From: DATCYZ01 sp036526195
GTDB lineage: Bacteria; Pseudomonadota; Gammaproteobacteria; Burkholderiales; SG8-39
Direction: 5' to 3'
NCBI GenBank assembly: GCA_036526195.1
Contig: DATCYZ010000023.1
Coordinates: forward strand, 1-32,030
Length of the DNA stretch: 32,030 nucleotides
A model generated the notes under the pieces. The model was not told the origin of the DNA. It made no database searches and worked only from the letters and a program-made list of their open reading frames with translations. Positions within the stretch are counted from its first letter, which is position 1. The number at the start of each line of letters is the position of its first letter. The position numbers were made by a program, and so were the translations under genes. Shown piece after piece: positions 23,619-31,810 of the stretch.

Positions 23619-24317
23619 TCAGGCGTCCAGCCAGTCCTGCAGGGCGCGGGCGATTTCCCGCGGCCGTTCGACCAGGGCCATGTGCCCGCATGCGGGCACC
23701 ACCACCAGTTTCGCGCCCGCAATGGCCTGCGCCATCTCCGCGTGGCGATCGGGCGGGGTCAGCAGGTCATGCTCGCCGCACAGCACCAGCGTCGGGCAGG
23801 CGATGGCGCCCAGACCCGGACGCGAATCCGCGCGCCCGATGATCGCGCGTTGCTGGCGCCCGAAGGCCTCGGCGCCCACGGCATGCGCCATCTTGCGGAT
23901 GAGCGTAGTGAGCACCGGGTCGTCGATGCGCGGGGCGTCGAGCAAGAGCGGCATGAGCCGGTCGGCGACAGTATCGAATCGGCCCGCGTCGGCGATGCGC
24001 ATGAGCGCGTGGCGCCGTTCCGTGGCTTCCTCGGTGTCGGGGCGCGCCTGGGTGTCGATCAGCGCGAGGCGCGCAACGCGTGCCGGCGCCTGCCGCATGA
24101 TCTCGAGCGCCACGTAGCCGCCCATCGACTGCCCGGCCAGCGCGAAGGGTTCCGCGGGCGCGCCCGCCAGCACGCGCGCGGCCATCGCGGCGATCGAGTC
24201 GTCCTGCGTCAGGTCCGGCAGATGCGGCGGGGTCACCGGGCCGAGCGCGTCGATCACGCGCTGCCAGACTTCGCCCGTATTCAGCAGGCCCGGCAGCAGG
24301 ACGAGCGGGGCCGGCAT
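23619..24317 (-). CDS. Alpha/beta-fold hydrolase
   Basis: A 232-residue alpha/beta hydrolase of the MhpC/3-oxoadipate-enol-lactonase-like type. The N-terminus LVLLPGLLNTGEVW carries the oxyanion region; the nucleophile is Ser64 in AGQSMGG; the acid is the Asp of CGEHDLLTPP; the His is in CGHMALVERP. The triad is complete. It lies 8 bp after the MBL-fold gene on the same strand, so they are probably one transcript. The substrate is unknown. It is not related in detail to the hydrolase at 8566-9264. Confidence 0.9.
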   Translation of the reverse strand: MPAPLVLLPGLLNTGEVWQRVIDALGPVTPPHLPDLTQDDSIAAMAARVLAGAPAEPFALAGQSMGGYVALEIMRQAPARVARLALIDTQARPDTEEATERRHALMRIADAGRFDTVADRLMPLLLDAPRIDDPVLTTLIRKMAHAVGAEAFGRQQRAIIGRADSRPGLGAIACPTLVLCGEHDLLTPPDRHAEMAQAIAGAKLVVVPACGHMALVERPREIARALQDWLDA

Positions 24318-24324
24318 GCGCGCC

Positions 24325-25272
24325 TCAGTCCGCGATCTCGCGCCACATCTCGCGGTCGCGCCGCGCGGTCCAGATGCGGGGATGCTTGATGCCGCGCGCC
24401 TCGTCGTAGGCGCGCGAGACGTCGAAGGTCATGCAGTGCTCGTAGATCGGATAGGCGCCGTAAACCGGGTCCATCCTGCGTCGCGCCATGGCGTAGACCT
24501 GCTTGAGCGTCTTGCCGGCCTTGACGCCGCGCACCGCCACTGCGTACAGACCGCGCACGAAATCCTGCGTGTAGCGGATCGCCTTTTCGCAGGCGGCGGG
24601 TGTGGTGAGCGCCGGGCCGCGGCCCGGCACCAGCATGCGCGGCTTGAGCGCGCGCAGCGTCTGCAGCGTGGCCGGCCATTCCTCGAGGTGCGCGTCGCCG
24701 GTGTAGATGCCGGCCTCGTACTCGACGAGGTCGCCGGAGAACAGCACGCGCTGCGAAGGCACCCAGACGATGGTGTCGCCGCCGGTGTGCCCCGGCCCCG
24801 CGTGAGTGATCTTCACTTCGAGCGCGCCGAGCATCACCGTCATCTCGCCGCGGAAGGTGAGGGTGGGCCAGGTGAGTCCGGGAATCGACTCGGCGCCGCG
24901 GAACAGCCGCGGAAAGCGCCCAATCTCGCTCGCCATGTCCTGCTTGCCGCGCTCGCGGATCAGGCCGAGCGTGGCCTGGCTGGCGATGATCTGCTGCGCC
25001 TTGTAGGCCGAGGCCCCGAGCACGCGCACCGCGTGGTAGTGCGACAGCACCACGTACTTGATCGGCTTCTTCGTCACCTTGCGGATGCGGCGGATCACCT
25101 CGCGCGCCATGCGCGGCGTGGCCTGCGCGTCGATCACCATGACGGCGTCGTCGCCGACGATGACACCGGTGTTCGGGTCGCCTTCGGCGGTGAAGGCGTA
25201 GCAGTTTGCCGAGAGCTTCTGGAAGCGCGTCTTCTTCGGCTTGAGGTCGGCTTGCGAGGCGAAGGTGGCCAT
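24325..25272 (-). CDS. MBL-fold metallo-hydrolase with a degenerate metal motif
   Basis: A 315-residue metallo-beta-lactamase-fold protein. The first metal motif is SHYHAVRV (H78, H80), so the usual HxHxDH is HxHxxR: the Asp and third His are replaced by Val and Arg. Later motifs are intact (GPGHTGGDT, FSGDLVEYEAG, GRGPAL). The family has many roles (thioesterase, glyoxalase, lactonase); this variant probably binds one metal or has a changed reaction. The start at 25272 (MATFASQADLKPKK) is chosen by conservation; the frame opens to 25398 but codes low-complexity there. A hydrolase follows 7 bp later. It is divergent from the pilus locus. Confidence 0.88.
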   Translation of the reverse strand: MATFASQADLKPKKTRFQKLSANCYAFTAEGDPNTGVIVGDDAVMVIDAQATPRMAREVIRRIRKVTKKPIKYVVLSHYHAVRVLGASAYKAQQIIASQATLGLIRERGKQDMASEIGRFPRLFRGAESIPGLTWPTLTFRGEMTVMLGALEVKITHAGPGHTGGDTIVWVPSQRVLFSGDLVEYEAGIYTGDAHLEEWPATLQTLRALKPRMLVPGRGPALTTPAACEKAIRYTQDFVRGLYAVAVRGVKAGKTLKQVYAMARRRMDPVYGAYPIYEHCMTFDVSRAYDEARGIKHPRIWTARRDREMWREIAD

Positions 25273-25520
25273 GGGTCGATCCGTCTTTGCGGTGCGCGGA
25301 AGGCCGCAATGATGGACGAGATCGGCGCGCATTGCGAGTGCGGCCCCGCGCGTTCGCGCGCCCGGGGCACGGGACCGGTTGACAAGGCTTAACAGCACGC
25401 GGGTCGTGCAGCGCCCGGTGTCTCCTTACAATGTCGCGGGTAGCCGGCGCGGCTCCGCGTCGCGGCGCGACGGTGGGGACTGGGGGATAATCGCCCGGAC
25501 GCAGGCTCGTGGAGGCCATG

Positions 25521-27230
25521 ATGGGTCGTCCTGAAAAATTCCGCATCGGGGATCTGCTCGTCTCGGAGCGGGTGATCTCGCAGGAACAGCTCAAGTTCGG
25601 GCTCGAGGAGCAAAAGCGCAGCGGGCGCAAGCTCGGGCGCGTGCTCGTCGAGCAGGGCTATGCCACGGACGAGCAGATCTGCGAGGCGATCTCGCGCCAG
25701 CTGAACATCCCGTACGTCAACCTGAAGTTCTACAACTTCAACCTCGACACGGTGCACAAGCTCCAGGAAACGCAGGCGCGGCGTTTTCGCGCCCTCGTGC
25801 TGGAGCAGCGCCGTGACGGCTACCTCGTCGCGATGGCGGATCCGAGCGACCTGTTCGGGTTCGATGAGCTCTCGCGCATCCTCAAGAGCGACATCCAGAC
25901 CGCCGTTGTCAGCGAGACGCTGCTGTTGCAGACCATTGACCGGCTGTACCGGCGCACCGAGGAGATCTCCGGCCTCGCCAAGGAGCTGGAGCGTGACCTT
26001 GGCGACGACTACGTCGACTTCGGGCAGCTTGGCGCCGGTCTGGGCGCTGAGGAAGCGCCGGTCGTCAAGCTCCTGCAGACCGTGTTCGAGGACGCCGTCC
26101 AGGTCAACGCCTCGGACGTCCACGTCGAGCCGCAGGAAGGGCGCGTACAGATCCGGTTTCGCATCGACGGCGTGCTGTTGCTGCAGACGGAAGCCGATAT
26201 CCGCATCGGCCCGGCGCTGGTGCAGCGCCTGAAGCTGATGGCAGGGCTCGACATCTCCGAACGACGCTTGCCGCAGGACGGCCGCCTGAACGTCGCGGTG
26301 CGCGACCAGAAGATCGACGTGCGCATGTCGACCATGCCGACGCAGTTCGGCGAATCCGTGGTGCTGCGATTGCTGAACAGGAAGGCGACGCTTGCGCGCC
26401 TCGATTCCATCGGCATGCCGGCGGAAATGCTGGAGCGCTTCCGGGAGATCCTGCATCGCTCGGCGGGGATGATCCTGGTGACCGGGCCCACCGGCAGCGG
26501 CAAGACCACGACCCTGTACGCGGCCCTTTCGGAATTGAACACGGTCGAGCGCAAGATCCTGACGGTCGAGGATCCGGTGGAATACCGGCTGCCCGGCATC
26601 AACCAGGTCCAGGTCAACGAAAAGATCGAACTCACGTTCGCGCGGGTGCTGCGTTCAACCTTGCGCCAGGACCCCGACGTGATCCTGGTCGGCGAGATTC
26701 GCGACGAGGAAACCGCGCAGATCGGCTTGCGCGCAGCGCTCACGGGTCACTTGGTGCTGTCCACGCTGCACACCAAGGATGCGGCGAGTTCGCCGCTCCG
26801 GCTTGTCGACATGGGCGTGGCGGCCTACATGGTCGCGACCTCGGTTCATGCGGTGATCGCCCAACGCCTGGTGCGCCTGATCTGCGAAACCTGCGTCGAG
26901 GACAGCGACCTCGAGGACCATGAGTTGCGCTGGCTGCTGAGCACGGTCGGCGAGGAGGTTGCGCGCGGGCAGCGCTTCCGGCGCGGCCGCGGCTGCTCGC
27001 ATTGCAACGGCACCGGCTACGCGGGCCGCACAGGGGTGTACGAGATGCTCGAGATGACCACCGATCTCGCCCGCGCAGCGAACCGCGCGGACCCCAATGC
27101 GTTCATCGACATGGCGCGCTTGCACCTCAAGGGTCATACGCTGACCGATCACGCGGTGCAGCTGGCAATCGGCGGCCGGACCACGGTTTCCGAGGTGATC
27201 AAGGTCGCCACCCAGGTGGAAGAGTTGTAA
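25521..27230 (+). CDS. mshE: MSHA/type IV pilus assembly ATPase with c-di-GMP-type N-terminus
   Basis: A 569-residue GspE/PilB-family ATPase that powers pilus extension on the cytoplasmic face. The N-terminus carries two 24-residue MshEN motifs (8-31, starting RIGDLLV; 37-60, starting KLGRVLVEQG) separated by exactly five residues, the c-di-GMP-binding arrangement of Vibrio MshE. Motif 1 has Arg17 at the usual Gly; motif 2 has Lys37 at the usual Arg. Walker A (GPTGSGKTT) starts near residue 322, Walker B (DPDVILVGEIRDEE) near 384; a zinc-type tetracysteine is C455, C458, C492, C495. The ATG at 25521 is favoured over the GTG 25509 and ATG 25518 because GGAGG is then 5 bases upstream. It is the first pilus gene. 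Confidence 0.93.
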   Translation: MGRPEKFRIGDLLVSERVISQEQLKFGLEEQKRSGRKLGRVLVEQGYATDEQICEAISRQLNIPYVNLKFYNFNLDTVHKLQETQARRFRALVLEQRRDGYLVAMADPSDLFGFDELSRILKSDIQTAVVSETLLLQTIDRLYRRTEEISGLAKELERDLGDDYVDFGQLGAGLGAEEAPVVKLLQTVFEDAVQVNASDVHVEPQEGRVQIRFRIDGVLLLQTEADIRIGPALVQRLKLMAGLDISERRLPQDGRLNVAVRDQKIDVRMSTMPTQFGESVVLRLLNRKATLARLDSIGMPAEMLERFREILHRSAGMILVTGPTGSGKTTTLYAALSELNTVERKILTVEDPVEYRLPGINQVQVNEKIELTFARVLRSTLRQDPDVILVGEIRDEETAQIGLRAALTGHLVLSTLHTKDAASSPLRLVDMGVAAYMVATSVHAVIAQRLVRLICETCVEDSDLEDHELRWLLSTVGEEVARGQRFRRGRGCSHCNGTGYAGRTGVYEMLEMTTDLARAANRADPNAFIDMARLHLKGHTLTDHAVQLAIGGRTTVSEVIKVATQVEEL

Positions 27231-28459
27231 TGCCGTTTTTCAGCTACCGCGGACGGGGGCTGCGAGGCGAGCTGATCACCGGCACGCTCGAGGGCGCGGA
27301 CCAGGGCGCGGTCGCGACGCAACTGATGAACACCGGGGTCACGCCGGTCGAGATCCGCCCGACCGGCGGGCGCGGCGAGATCGTTTTGCCAGACTGGCTG
27401 GACAAGATGACGGCGCCGCCAATCACGCTGGTGGACACCATGCTCTTCTCCCGCCAGATGTTCACCTTGCTCAAGTCCGGCGTGCCGATCCTCCAGGCGC
27501 TGGCAGGGCTCGCACAGTCGACGCAGAATCGCTCGCTGCGGGATGTGATTTCCGACCTCCGCGGCAGCCTGGATGCGGGCCGCGAGCTTTCGGTTGCAAT
27601 GCGCCGCCATCCCAAGGTGTTCTCGCACTTTTACGTCAGCGTCGTGCGTGTCGGTGAAACGACCGGACAGCTCGACGAATCGTTCAACCGGCTTTTCTTC
27701 TATCTCGAGTTCGAGAAGGATGTTCGCGAGCGCATCAAGACGGCGGTGCGTTACCCGATGATCGTGGTCGGCGCCATCGTGGTGGCGATCGCCATCGTGA
27801 ACTTTGCGGTCATCCCGGCGTTCGCGAAGATTTTCGAAGCCAGCAAGGTGCCGCTGCCGCTGTTGACGCGGATGCTGGTTGCAAGCTCCAACTTCTTCGT
27901 GTCGTACTGGTACCTGATCATCGCGGCGATCGCGTTCTCGATTTCCGCATTCATCCTCTGGACCGGCACCGACAGCGGCAGGCTGATCTGGGATCGACTG
28001 AAGCTACGCCTTCCCCTTGCGGGGCCGATCATCCTGAAGGCAACGCTTGCCCGCTTCGCGCGCGCCTTCGCGCTCGCGTCGCGGGCCGGGGTGCCCATCG
28101 TGCAAGGACTGACCGTGGTCGCGAGCGTGGTCGACAATGCGCACCTCGCGGCACGCATCGAGCAGATGCGCGAGGGCGTGGAGCGCGGCGAAAGCATCCT
28201 GCGCACCGCCGTGACCACAGGTGTATTTACCCCGGTGGTCCTGCAGATGATCGCGGTGGGTGAGGAGACCGGGGAGCTCGATGACCTGCTTGGAGAGGTC
28301 GCGGACATGTACGAGCGCGAGGTCGACTACGAGATCAAGAACCTTGCCTCGAATATCGAGCCGATCATCACCGTCGCGCTCGGCATCATGGTGCTCATCC
28401 TCGCGCTTGGCGTATTCCTGCCGATTTGGGAGATGGGCAAGGTGATGTTGAAGAGGTAA
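27230..28459 (+). CDS. mshG: MSHA/type IV pilus inner-membrane platform protein
   Basis: A 409-residue GspF/PilC-family protein. Two GspF domains are seen (about 70-190 starting FSRQMFTLLKSGVPI, and 270-400 starting FARAFALASRAGVPI) separated by hydrophobic segments, with a third helix at the C-terminus. Family motifs VGETTGQLDESF and VGEETGELDDLL are present in both halves. It forms the inner-membrane platform on which MshE acts. Its ATG overlaps the mshE stop (TAATG), so it is translationally coupled. The position after mshE matches the MSHA gene order. Confidence 0.93.
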   Translation: MPFFSYRGRGLRGELITGTLEGADQGAVATQLMNTGVTPVEIRPTGGRGEIVLPDWLDKMTAPPITLVDTMLFSRQMFTLLKSGVPILQALAGLAQSTQNRSLRDVISDLRGSLDAGRELSVAMRRHPKVFSHFYVSVVRVGETTGQLDESFNRLFFYLEFEKDVRERIKTAVRYPMIVVGAIVVAIAIVNFAVIPAFAKIFEASKVPLPLLTRMLVASSNFFVSYWYLIIAAIAFSISAFILWTGTDSGRLIWDRLKLRLPLAGPIILKATLARFARAFALASRAGVPIVQGLTVVASVVDNAHLAARIEQMREGVERGESILRTAVTTGVFTPVVLQMIAVGEETGELDDLLGEVADMYEREVDYEIKNLASNIEPIITVALGIMVLILALGVFLPIWEMGKVMLKR

Positions 28460-28494
28460 GGGCGTCGCCGGGAAGGTCTCGGCACAGAACTTCC

Positions 28495-28983
28495 ATGTAC
28501 GGTCGCCGATCCCTGACGCGCCTCGAACTTGCGGCCTACGTGGCGATCGCGGCTGTCCTGGTGGCGGTGCTTGCGGACCGCATGCTCGACCTGTTCGAGG
28601 AGGCGGAGCACGCGATGGTGCAGGCGACGCTCAGCCGCCTGTACGCTGGCGTCAACCTCAGGCTGGCGGAATCGATCGTCCGCGGAGAGCCGGTGGATCC
28701 TGCCGACTGGATGCGACGTGATCCGGTGGCGTTGGCGCGTATCGGTTTGCCGAACCATGCAGGCTCGCTCAAGCCGGCCGAGCAGGCGCGGCAGGCGCCC
28801 GGGAGCTGGTGGTTCGATGGGGGAAGGAATGAACTGGTCTACCTTCCCCGGTTCACGCGAACGTTGCGTCTGGGGAGCGGCGAATCGACCCTCCGGTTCC
28901 GTGTCGAATCCACCACCGTGCCGGGATCCATCGGCTTTCGCGTCGTTCCGGTCCTGCCATATCGCTGGGGCGAGGAAACGTGA
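28495..28983 (+). CDS. MshF-like pilus locus protein with one N-terminal membrane helix
   Basis: A 162-residue protein with an N-terminal hydrophobic helix after a short basic head (MYGRRSLTRLELAAYVAIA, then AVLVAVLADRML) and a soluble C-terminus. The head and Glu resemble a prepilin start, but there is no Gly before a processing site, so it is probably a bitopic membrane protein and not a cleaved pilin. It sits between mshG and the pilin, exactly where mshF lies in MSHA loci; its function there is unknown. The ATG at 28495 is 35 bp after mshG; the frame opens earlier inside mshG. Its sequence alone does not prove the MshF family. Confidence 0.75.
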   Translation: MYGRRSLTRLELAAYVAIAAVLVAVLADRMLDLFEEAEHAMVQATLSRLYAGVNLRLAESIVRGEPVDPADWMRRDPVALARIGLPNHAGSLKPAEQARQAPGSWWFDGGRNELVYLPRFTRTLRLGSGESTLRFRVESTTVPGSIGFRVVPVLPYRWGEET

Positions 28984-29171
28984 CGCAAATCACGTGTTTT
29001 ATCGAGTATCGAGGCGAGCCCATTGCTTTTGTTCACAGTTTCGGGTTGCGTTGCCATCGAATATGGTGGCAGAATTGAACGAATGGATAAAGGCTCCCGG
29101 TGCCAGCGAAGGATTCGCGTGGGTCGGTGGCTTGACAAAATGGCGTTCAGGATCAACAGGAGGTTTCAACC

Positions 29172-29504
29172 ATGAAACGCGTGGCGCAAAAGGGCTTCAC
29201 CCTGATCGAACTCATCGTCGTAATCGTCATTCTCGGAATCCTGTCCGCGGTGGCGGTGCCGCAGTTCGTCGACTTCCGGACCTCCGCCCGGCAGGCGGTG
29301 GCGGACGGCGCGTGTGGCGCCATGCAGTCCGCGGCGGTGCTTCGCTACGCTTCGACGCGCACGACCAGCACCATCAGCGCCATTCAAGGCGCAGTGATTA
29401 CGTCTGGCGGCGTGACGCTGGGCGGCACTTGCGCTACGCCGACCGCGACGGTTGACTCCGTGTCCCACGACTGCGCCGCGATCAATGCCACTCTGTGCGG
29501 GTGA
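29172..29504 (+). CDS. Short type IV prepilin (MshA/MshB-like), probable major pilin
   Basis: A 110-residue prepilin. The leader MKRVAQKG is followed by FTLIELIVVIVILGILSAVA, the N-methylated hydrophobic helix, with the conserved Glu5. The peptidase site is Gly8/Phe9. The mature part is short (102 residues) with four Cys (one near the helix end in DGACGAM, and three in GGTCATP, SHDCAA and TLCG), probably disulphide bonded, and is rich in Ser/Thr. The start has an AGGAGG ribosome-binding site. It follows a 188-bp gap without a gene and is ended by a strong terminator (29579-29606). Only one MSHA pilin gene is seen here instead of mshB plus mshA. Confidence 0.92.
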   Translation: MKRVAQKGFTLIELIVVIVILGILSAVAVPQFVDFRTSARQAVADGACGAMQSAAVLRYASTRTTSTISAIQGAVITSGGVTLGGTCATPTATVDSVSHDCAAINATLCG

Positions 29505-29525
29505 GGTTTCGGACGGCCTGATTGC

Positions 29526-31373
29526 TTGACCGGTGTGGCTGCGCCCTACCGGGCCGGCGCCGGCAGGCGAATCGAAAGGAGGGGCCTCGCGGCCCCTCTT
29601 TTTTTTCTCGCGCTGGCGGCGGCTTCGATTGGCTCCGTGCATGCAAGCCCCGCGTTGTGGCTTGCGACCGTCATCGCATTGACGGCTTGTGCGGCCTGCT
29701 GGGAAGCGAGGCCGATCCCGCGTTCCGTCACGAGCGCCGCCGTCGCCGCATTCGTCCTCTGGCTGGTGCTCGGTAACCTGCTTTGGCACGAAGCCTATAC
29801 CCCCGCGGCCACGTTCAACGCGACGATTCTTGCGGCAGGTTATGTCGTGGGCGTTCGTGTGTCGAATGAGGCATGGCCCGCGCTCTGTGTAGCGAGCTTG
29901 GTTGCATTCGCCCTTGGCGTACTTTGGGCGCTTTTACAGGTCCTAGTGCAGGGCTTCACGCGCGCGAGCGCGGGATTCGAGACACCAGGCACGCTGTCGA
30001 TCTTTCTGGTGATGGCGCTCGTGCCGGCCTGCGTGGCGTCGGCTGAATCGGATGCGCGCTGGCGCTATGCCGCCGTGATATTGCTCGCGGCGGGGGTTGC
30101 CGCGGCGGCAAGTCGAGCCGGATACATTGCGCTTGGGACCGGACTGTTGGCAGTTATTGCCGCACGACGGAGTGCGCGCCTGGATCCCATTATTACGCGC
30201 CGGCTTGTGGGCATTGCGGGGGGATTGGTTGTTGGTTTCTGGGTGGTTGCCGTAGGGCAGCAGATATCGGGCTCTCGGGGAGAGAGGGTGATTGATCCAT
30301 CCATTTCCGAGAGGCTTACTGTGATTGCAGAGAAATCCGGGGCATCACGCCTTGAACTGTACTCGGTCGCGCGGCGCGCAGTGCCGGATCATCCGGTGCT
30401 TGGGTCGGGCTACCTTACTTTCGAACGCTTGCTGGAAGCGAACCGTTATCAAGTGCTGAGTTACGCGAACGAAAGCACCTCATTCGCGCACAATGATTAC
30501 CTGCAGATCATTCTCGAAACAGGTCTGGTCGGACTGGCATTTTTTTGGGCGCTACTTTGCGCTCCGGTACACGCAGCATGGCGCGTCCTTGCCCCGAAGT
30601 CATCCGACTGCACGAACTGGATTCCCGCTCTATCTGCGCTTGGAGTGATTGCCGCACTTGCAGTCCACGCGTTGTTCGACTACCCGTTCTACGTCCCGGT
30701 CTGCTTGGCAGGGTTCGGGATTGCGGCCGGCGTGCTGGATCGCGCGCAGGCTGGCGCCGTCAGGTCGGGTAGCGCGCACGATGGCCTCGTTGCGATTGGC
30801 CCACGGTGGCGAACGATTGCACGATTCGCCGTGATCGTCCCGCTTGTCGTGCTGCTTCTCGCGCCGGTGCTTGCCGAGGCCGCCGCGGCCTGGGCGAATC
30901 GCAACTGGCGCACCGCCCGCGTGCTCGAGGCAGCGACCTGGTTCGAGGTGGCGCGTCGCGTGGAACCCCGCGACTGGCGCTATCATTGGTATGCGGGCCA
31001 GTTCTGGTTCGCGCAGGCGCTGCAGGGCCGCAAGCCCGACGCGGCTGCGCGCGCCGATGCGGCCTTCGCGGACGCACAGCGCGCGGATCCCGGTGAGGTG
31101 CGCGCGCTGATTGCCCGCATCGCCTGCCAGCGTGAACTGGCCGCGCTGTTGCCTGTGCCCGCAGACCCGACCACGCTGCGACGGTGGATGGCGCAGGCGG
31201 TGGCGATGGCGCCCTTGAGCGCCGATGTCCGCCTGGAGGAATTGCGCGTGCTCCGGTTCGTCGGCGCCGCAGCCGAGGCCCGGTCAGCCGCCGCAAGAAT
31301 GTTGAACGTTTTTCCGAATTTGCCGGAGGCGCGCGAGCGTTGGATCCGTACGCTTCTGGAGGAAAGGGGATGA
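29526..31373 (+). CDS. O-antigen ligase/Wzy-like membrane protein, possible pilin O-oligosaccharyltransferase
   Basis: Up to 615 residues, with about ten hydrophobic segments and a Wzy_C-type loop (AHNDYLQIILETGLVGL, H322) followed by a helical, TPR-like C-terminus from about residue 455. Such proteins join or transfer lipid-linked glycans on the periplasmic face. Its position right after the pilin and before the pseudopilins suggests it could glycosylate the pilin. The start is uncertain: TTG 29526 or GTG 29535 keep the first helix (LFFLALAAASIGSVHAS), which matches the family; GTG 29637 would lose it. No good ribosome-binding site precedes any. A terminator overlaps codons 18-27. The gene ends overlapping the next ATG (ATGA). 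By eye it is less GC-rich than its neighbours. Confidence 0.85.
   Translation: MTGVAAPYRAGAGRRIERRGLAAPLFFLALAAASIGSVHASPALWLATVIALTACAACWEARPIPRSVTSAAVAAFVLWLVLGNLLWHEAYTPAATFNATILAAGYVVGVRVSNEAWPALCVASLVAFALGVLWALLQVLVQGFTRASAGFETPGTLSIFLVMALVPACVASAESDARWRYAAVILLAAGVAAAASRAGYIALGTGLLAVIAARRSARLDPIITRRLVGIAGGLVVGFWVVAVGQQISGSRGERVIDPSISERLTVIAEKSGASRLELYSVARRAVPDHPVLGSGYLTFERLLEANRYQVLSYANESTSFAHNDYLQIILETGLVGLAFFWALLCAPVHAAWRVLAPKSSDCTNWIPALSALGVIAALAVHALFDYPFYVPVCLAGFGIAAGVLDRAQAGAVRSGSAHDGLVAIGPRWRTIARFAVIVPLVVLLLAPVLAEAAAAWANRNWRTARVLEAATWFEVARRVEPRDWRYHWYAGQFWFAQALQGRKPDAAARADAAFADAQRADPGEVRALIARIACQRELAALLPVPADPTTLRRWMAQAVAMAPLSADVRLEELRVLRFVGAAAEARSAAARMLNVFPNLPEARERWIRTLLEERG
29579..29606 (+). 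terminator. Rho-independent terminator after the pilin gene, inside the next frame
   Basis: GAGGGGCC (29579-29586), loop TCGC, GGCCCCTC (29591-29598), then eight T (29599-29606). It is a textbook terminator 75 bases after the pilin stop. It also encodes part of the N-terminus of the Wzy-like protein (ending in Leu-Phe-Phe), so transcripts reaching that gene must pass it. Confidence 0.9.
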
Positions 31374-31810
31374 TCGGCACACGCCCAAGGCGCGCCGCGC
31401 ACGGATTCTCGATCACCGAGCTGGTCATTGTCATCGTGATCCTCGGCATCCTGGCGGCGCTCGCCTTGCCTCTCCTGAACACCAGCGAAACGCAGATCGG
31501 CTGGTTCCAGGAACAGGTCCGGGCCGCGGTCCGCTATGCGCAGAAGCAGGCAATTGCCCAGCGTCGCACGGTCCACGTCTGCGTCTCCGCCTCGGCGCTC
31601 AGTCTCGGTTACAACGCGGGTTGCGCGACCCCGGTTCTCTCCCTTTCAACCGGGGCCGCCTACTCGATCTCCACCCCCTCCGGCGTGACGCTGAGTTCCA
31701 GCCCGACCACGTTCACGTTCAACCCCCTCGGGCAGGCAAGTGCCGCGGCGACGGTCTCTGTATCGGGGGGCACCATCACCGTTCTTGCAGAGACCGGCTA
31801 TGTCCAGTAG
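31370..31810 (+). CDS. MshC/GspH-like pseudopilin
   Basis: A 146-residue prepilin-like protein. After the basic leader, the processing site is HG/FSITELVIVIVILGILAAL, with Glu5. The rest is a beta-rich, Ser/Thr/Gly-rich soluble domain with a GspH-like region (VRAAVRYAQKQAIAQRRTV), as in MshC-type minor pilins. It has two Cys (CVSAS and GCATP). The ATG at 31370-31372 overlaps the stop of the Wzy-like gene, and a long GGAGGAAAGGGG ribosome-binding site precedes it, which implies coupled expression with the Wzy-like gene. Confidence 0.85.
   Translation: MIGTRPRRAAHGFSITELVIVIVILGILAALALPLLNTSETQIGWFQEQVRAAVRYAQKQAIAQRRTVHVCVSASALSLGYNAGCATPVLSLSTGAAYSISTPSGVTLSSSPTTFTFNPLGQASAAATVSVSGGTITVLAETGYVQ

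Noticed and set aside
25379..25384. TTGACA upstream of mshE as a -35 box
   Set aside because: No acceptable -10 at 16-18 bases; the nearby TACAAT (25427-25432) has no good -35 at the right spacing. Kept only as a weak possibility for a promoter in the gap.
29132..29137. TTGACA just before the pilin gene
   Set aside because: The matching -10 would fall on the ribosome-binding site and the start codon, leaving no leader. No sigma54 GG-N10-GC site was found either.
28529..29455. 308-codon plus-strand frame covering the gap before the pilin
   Set aside because: It overlaps the mshF-like gene and the pilin out of frame, with low-complexity composition and no start signal.
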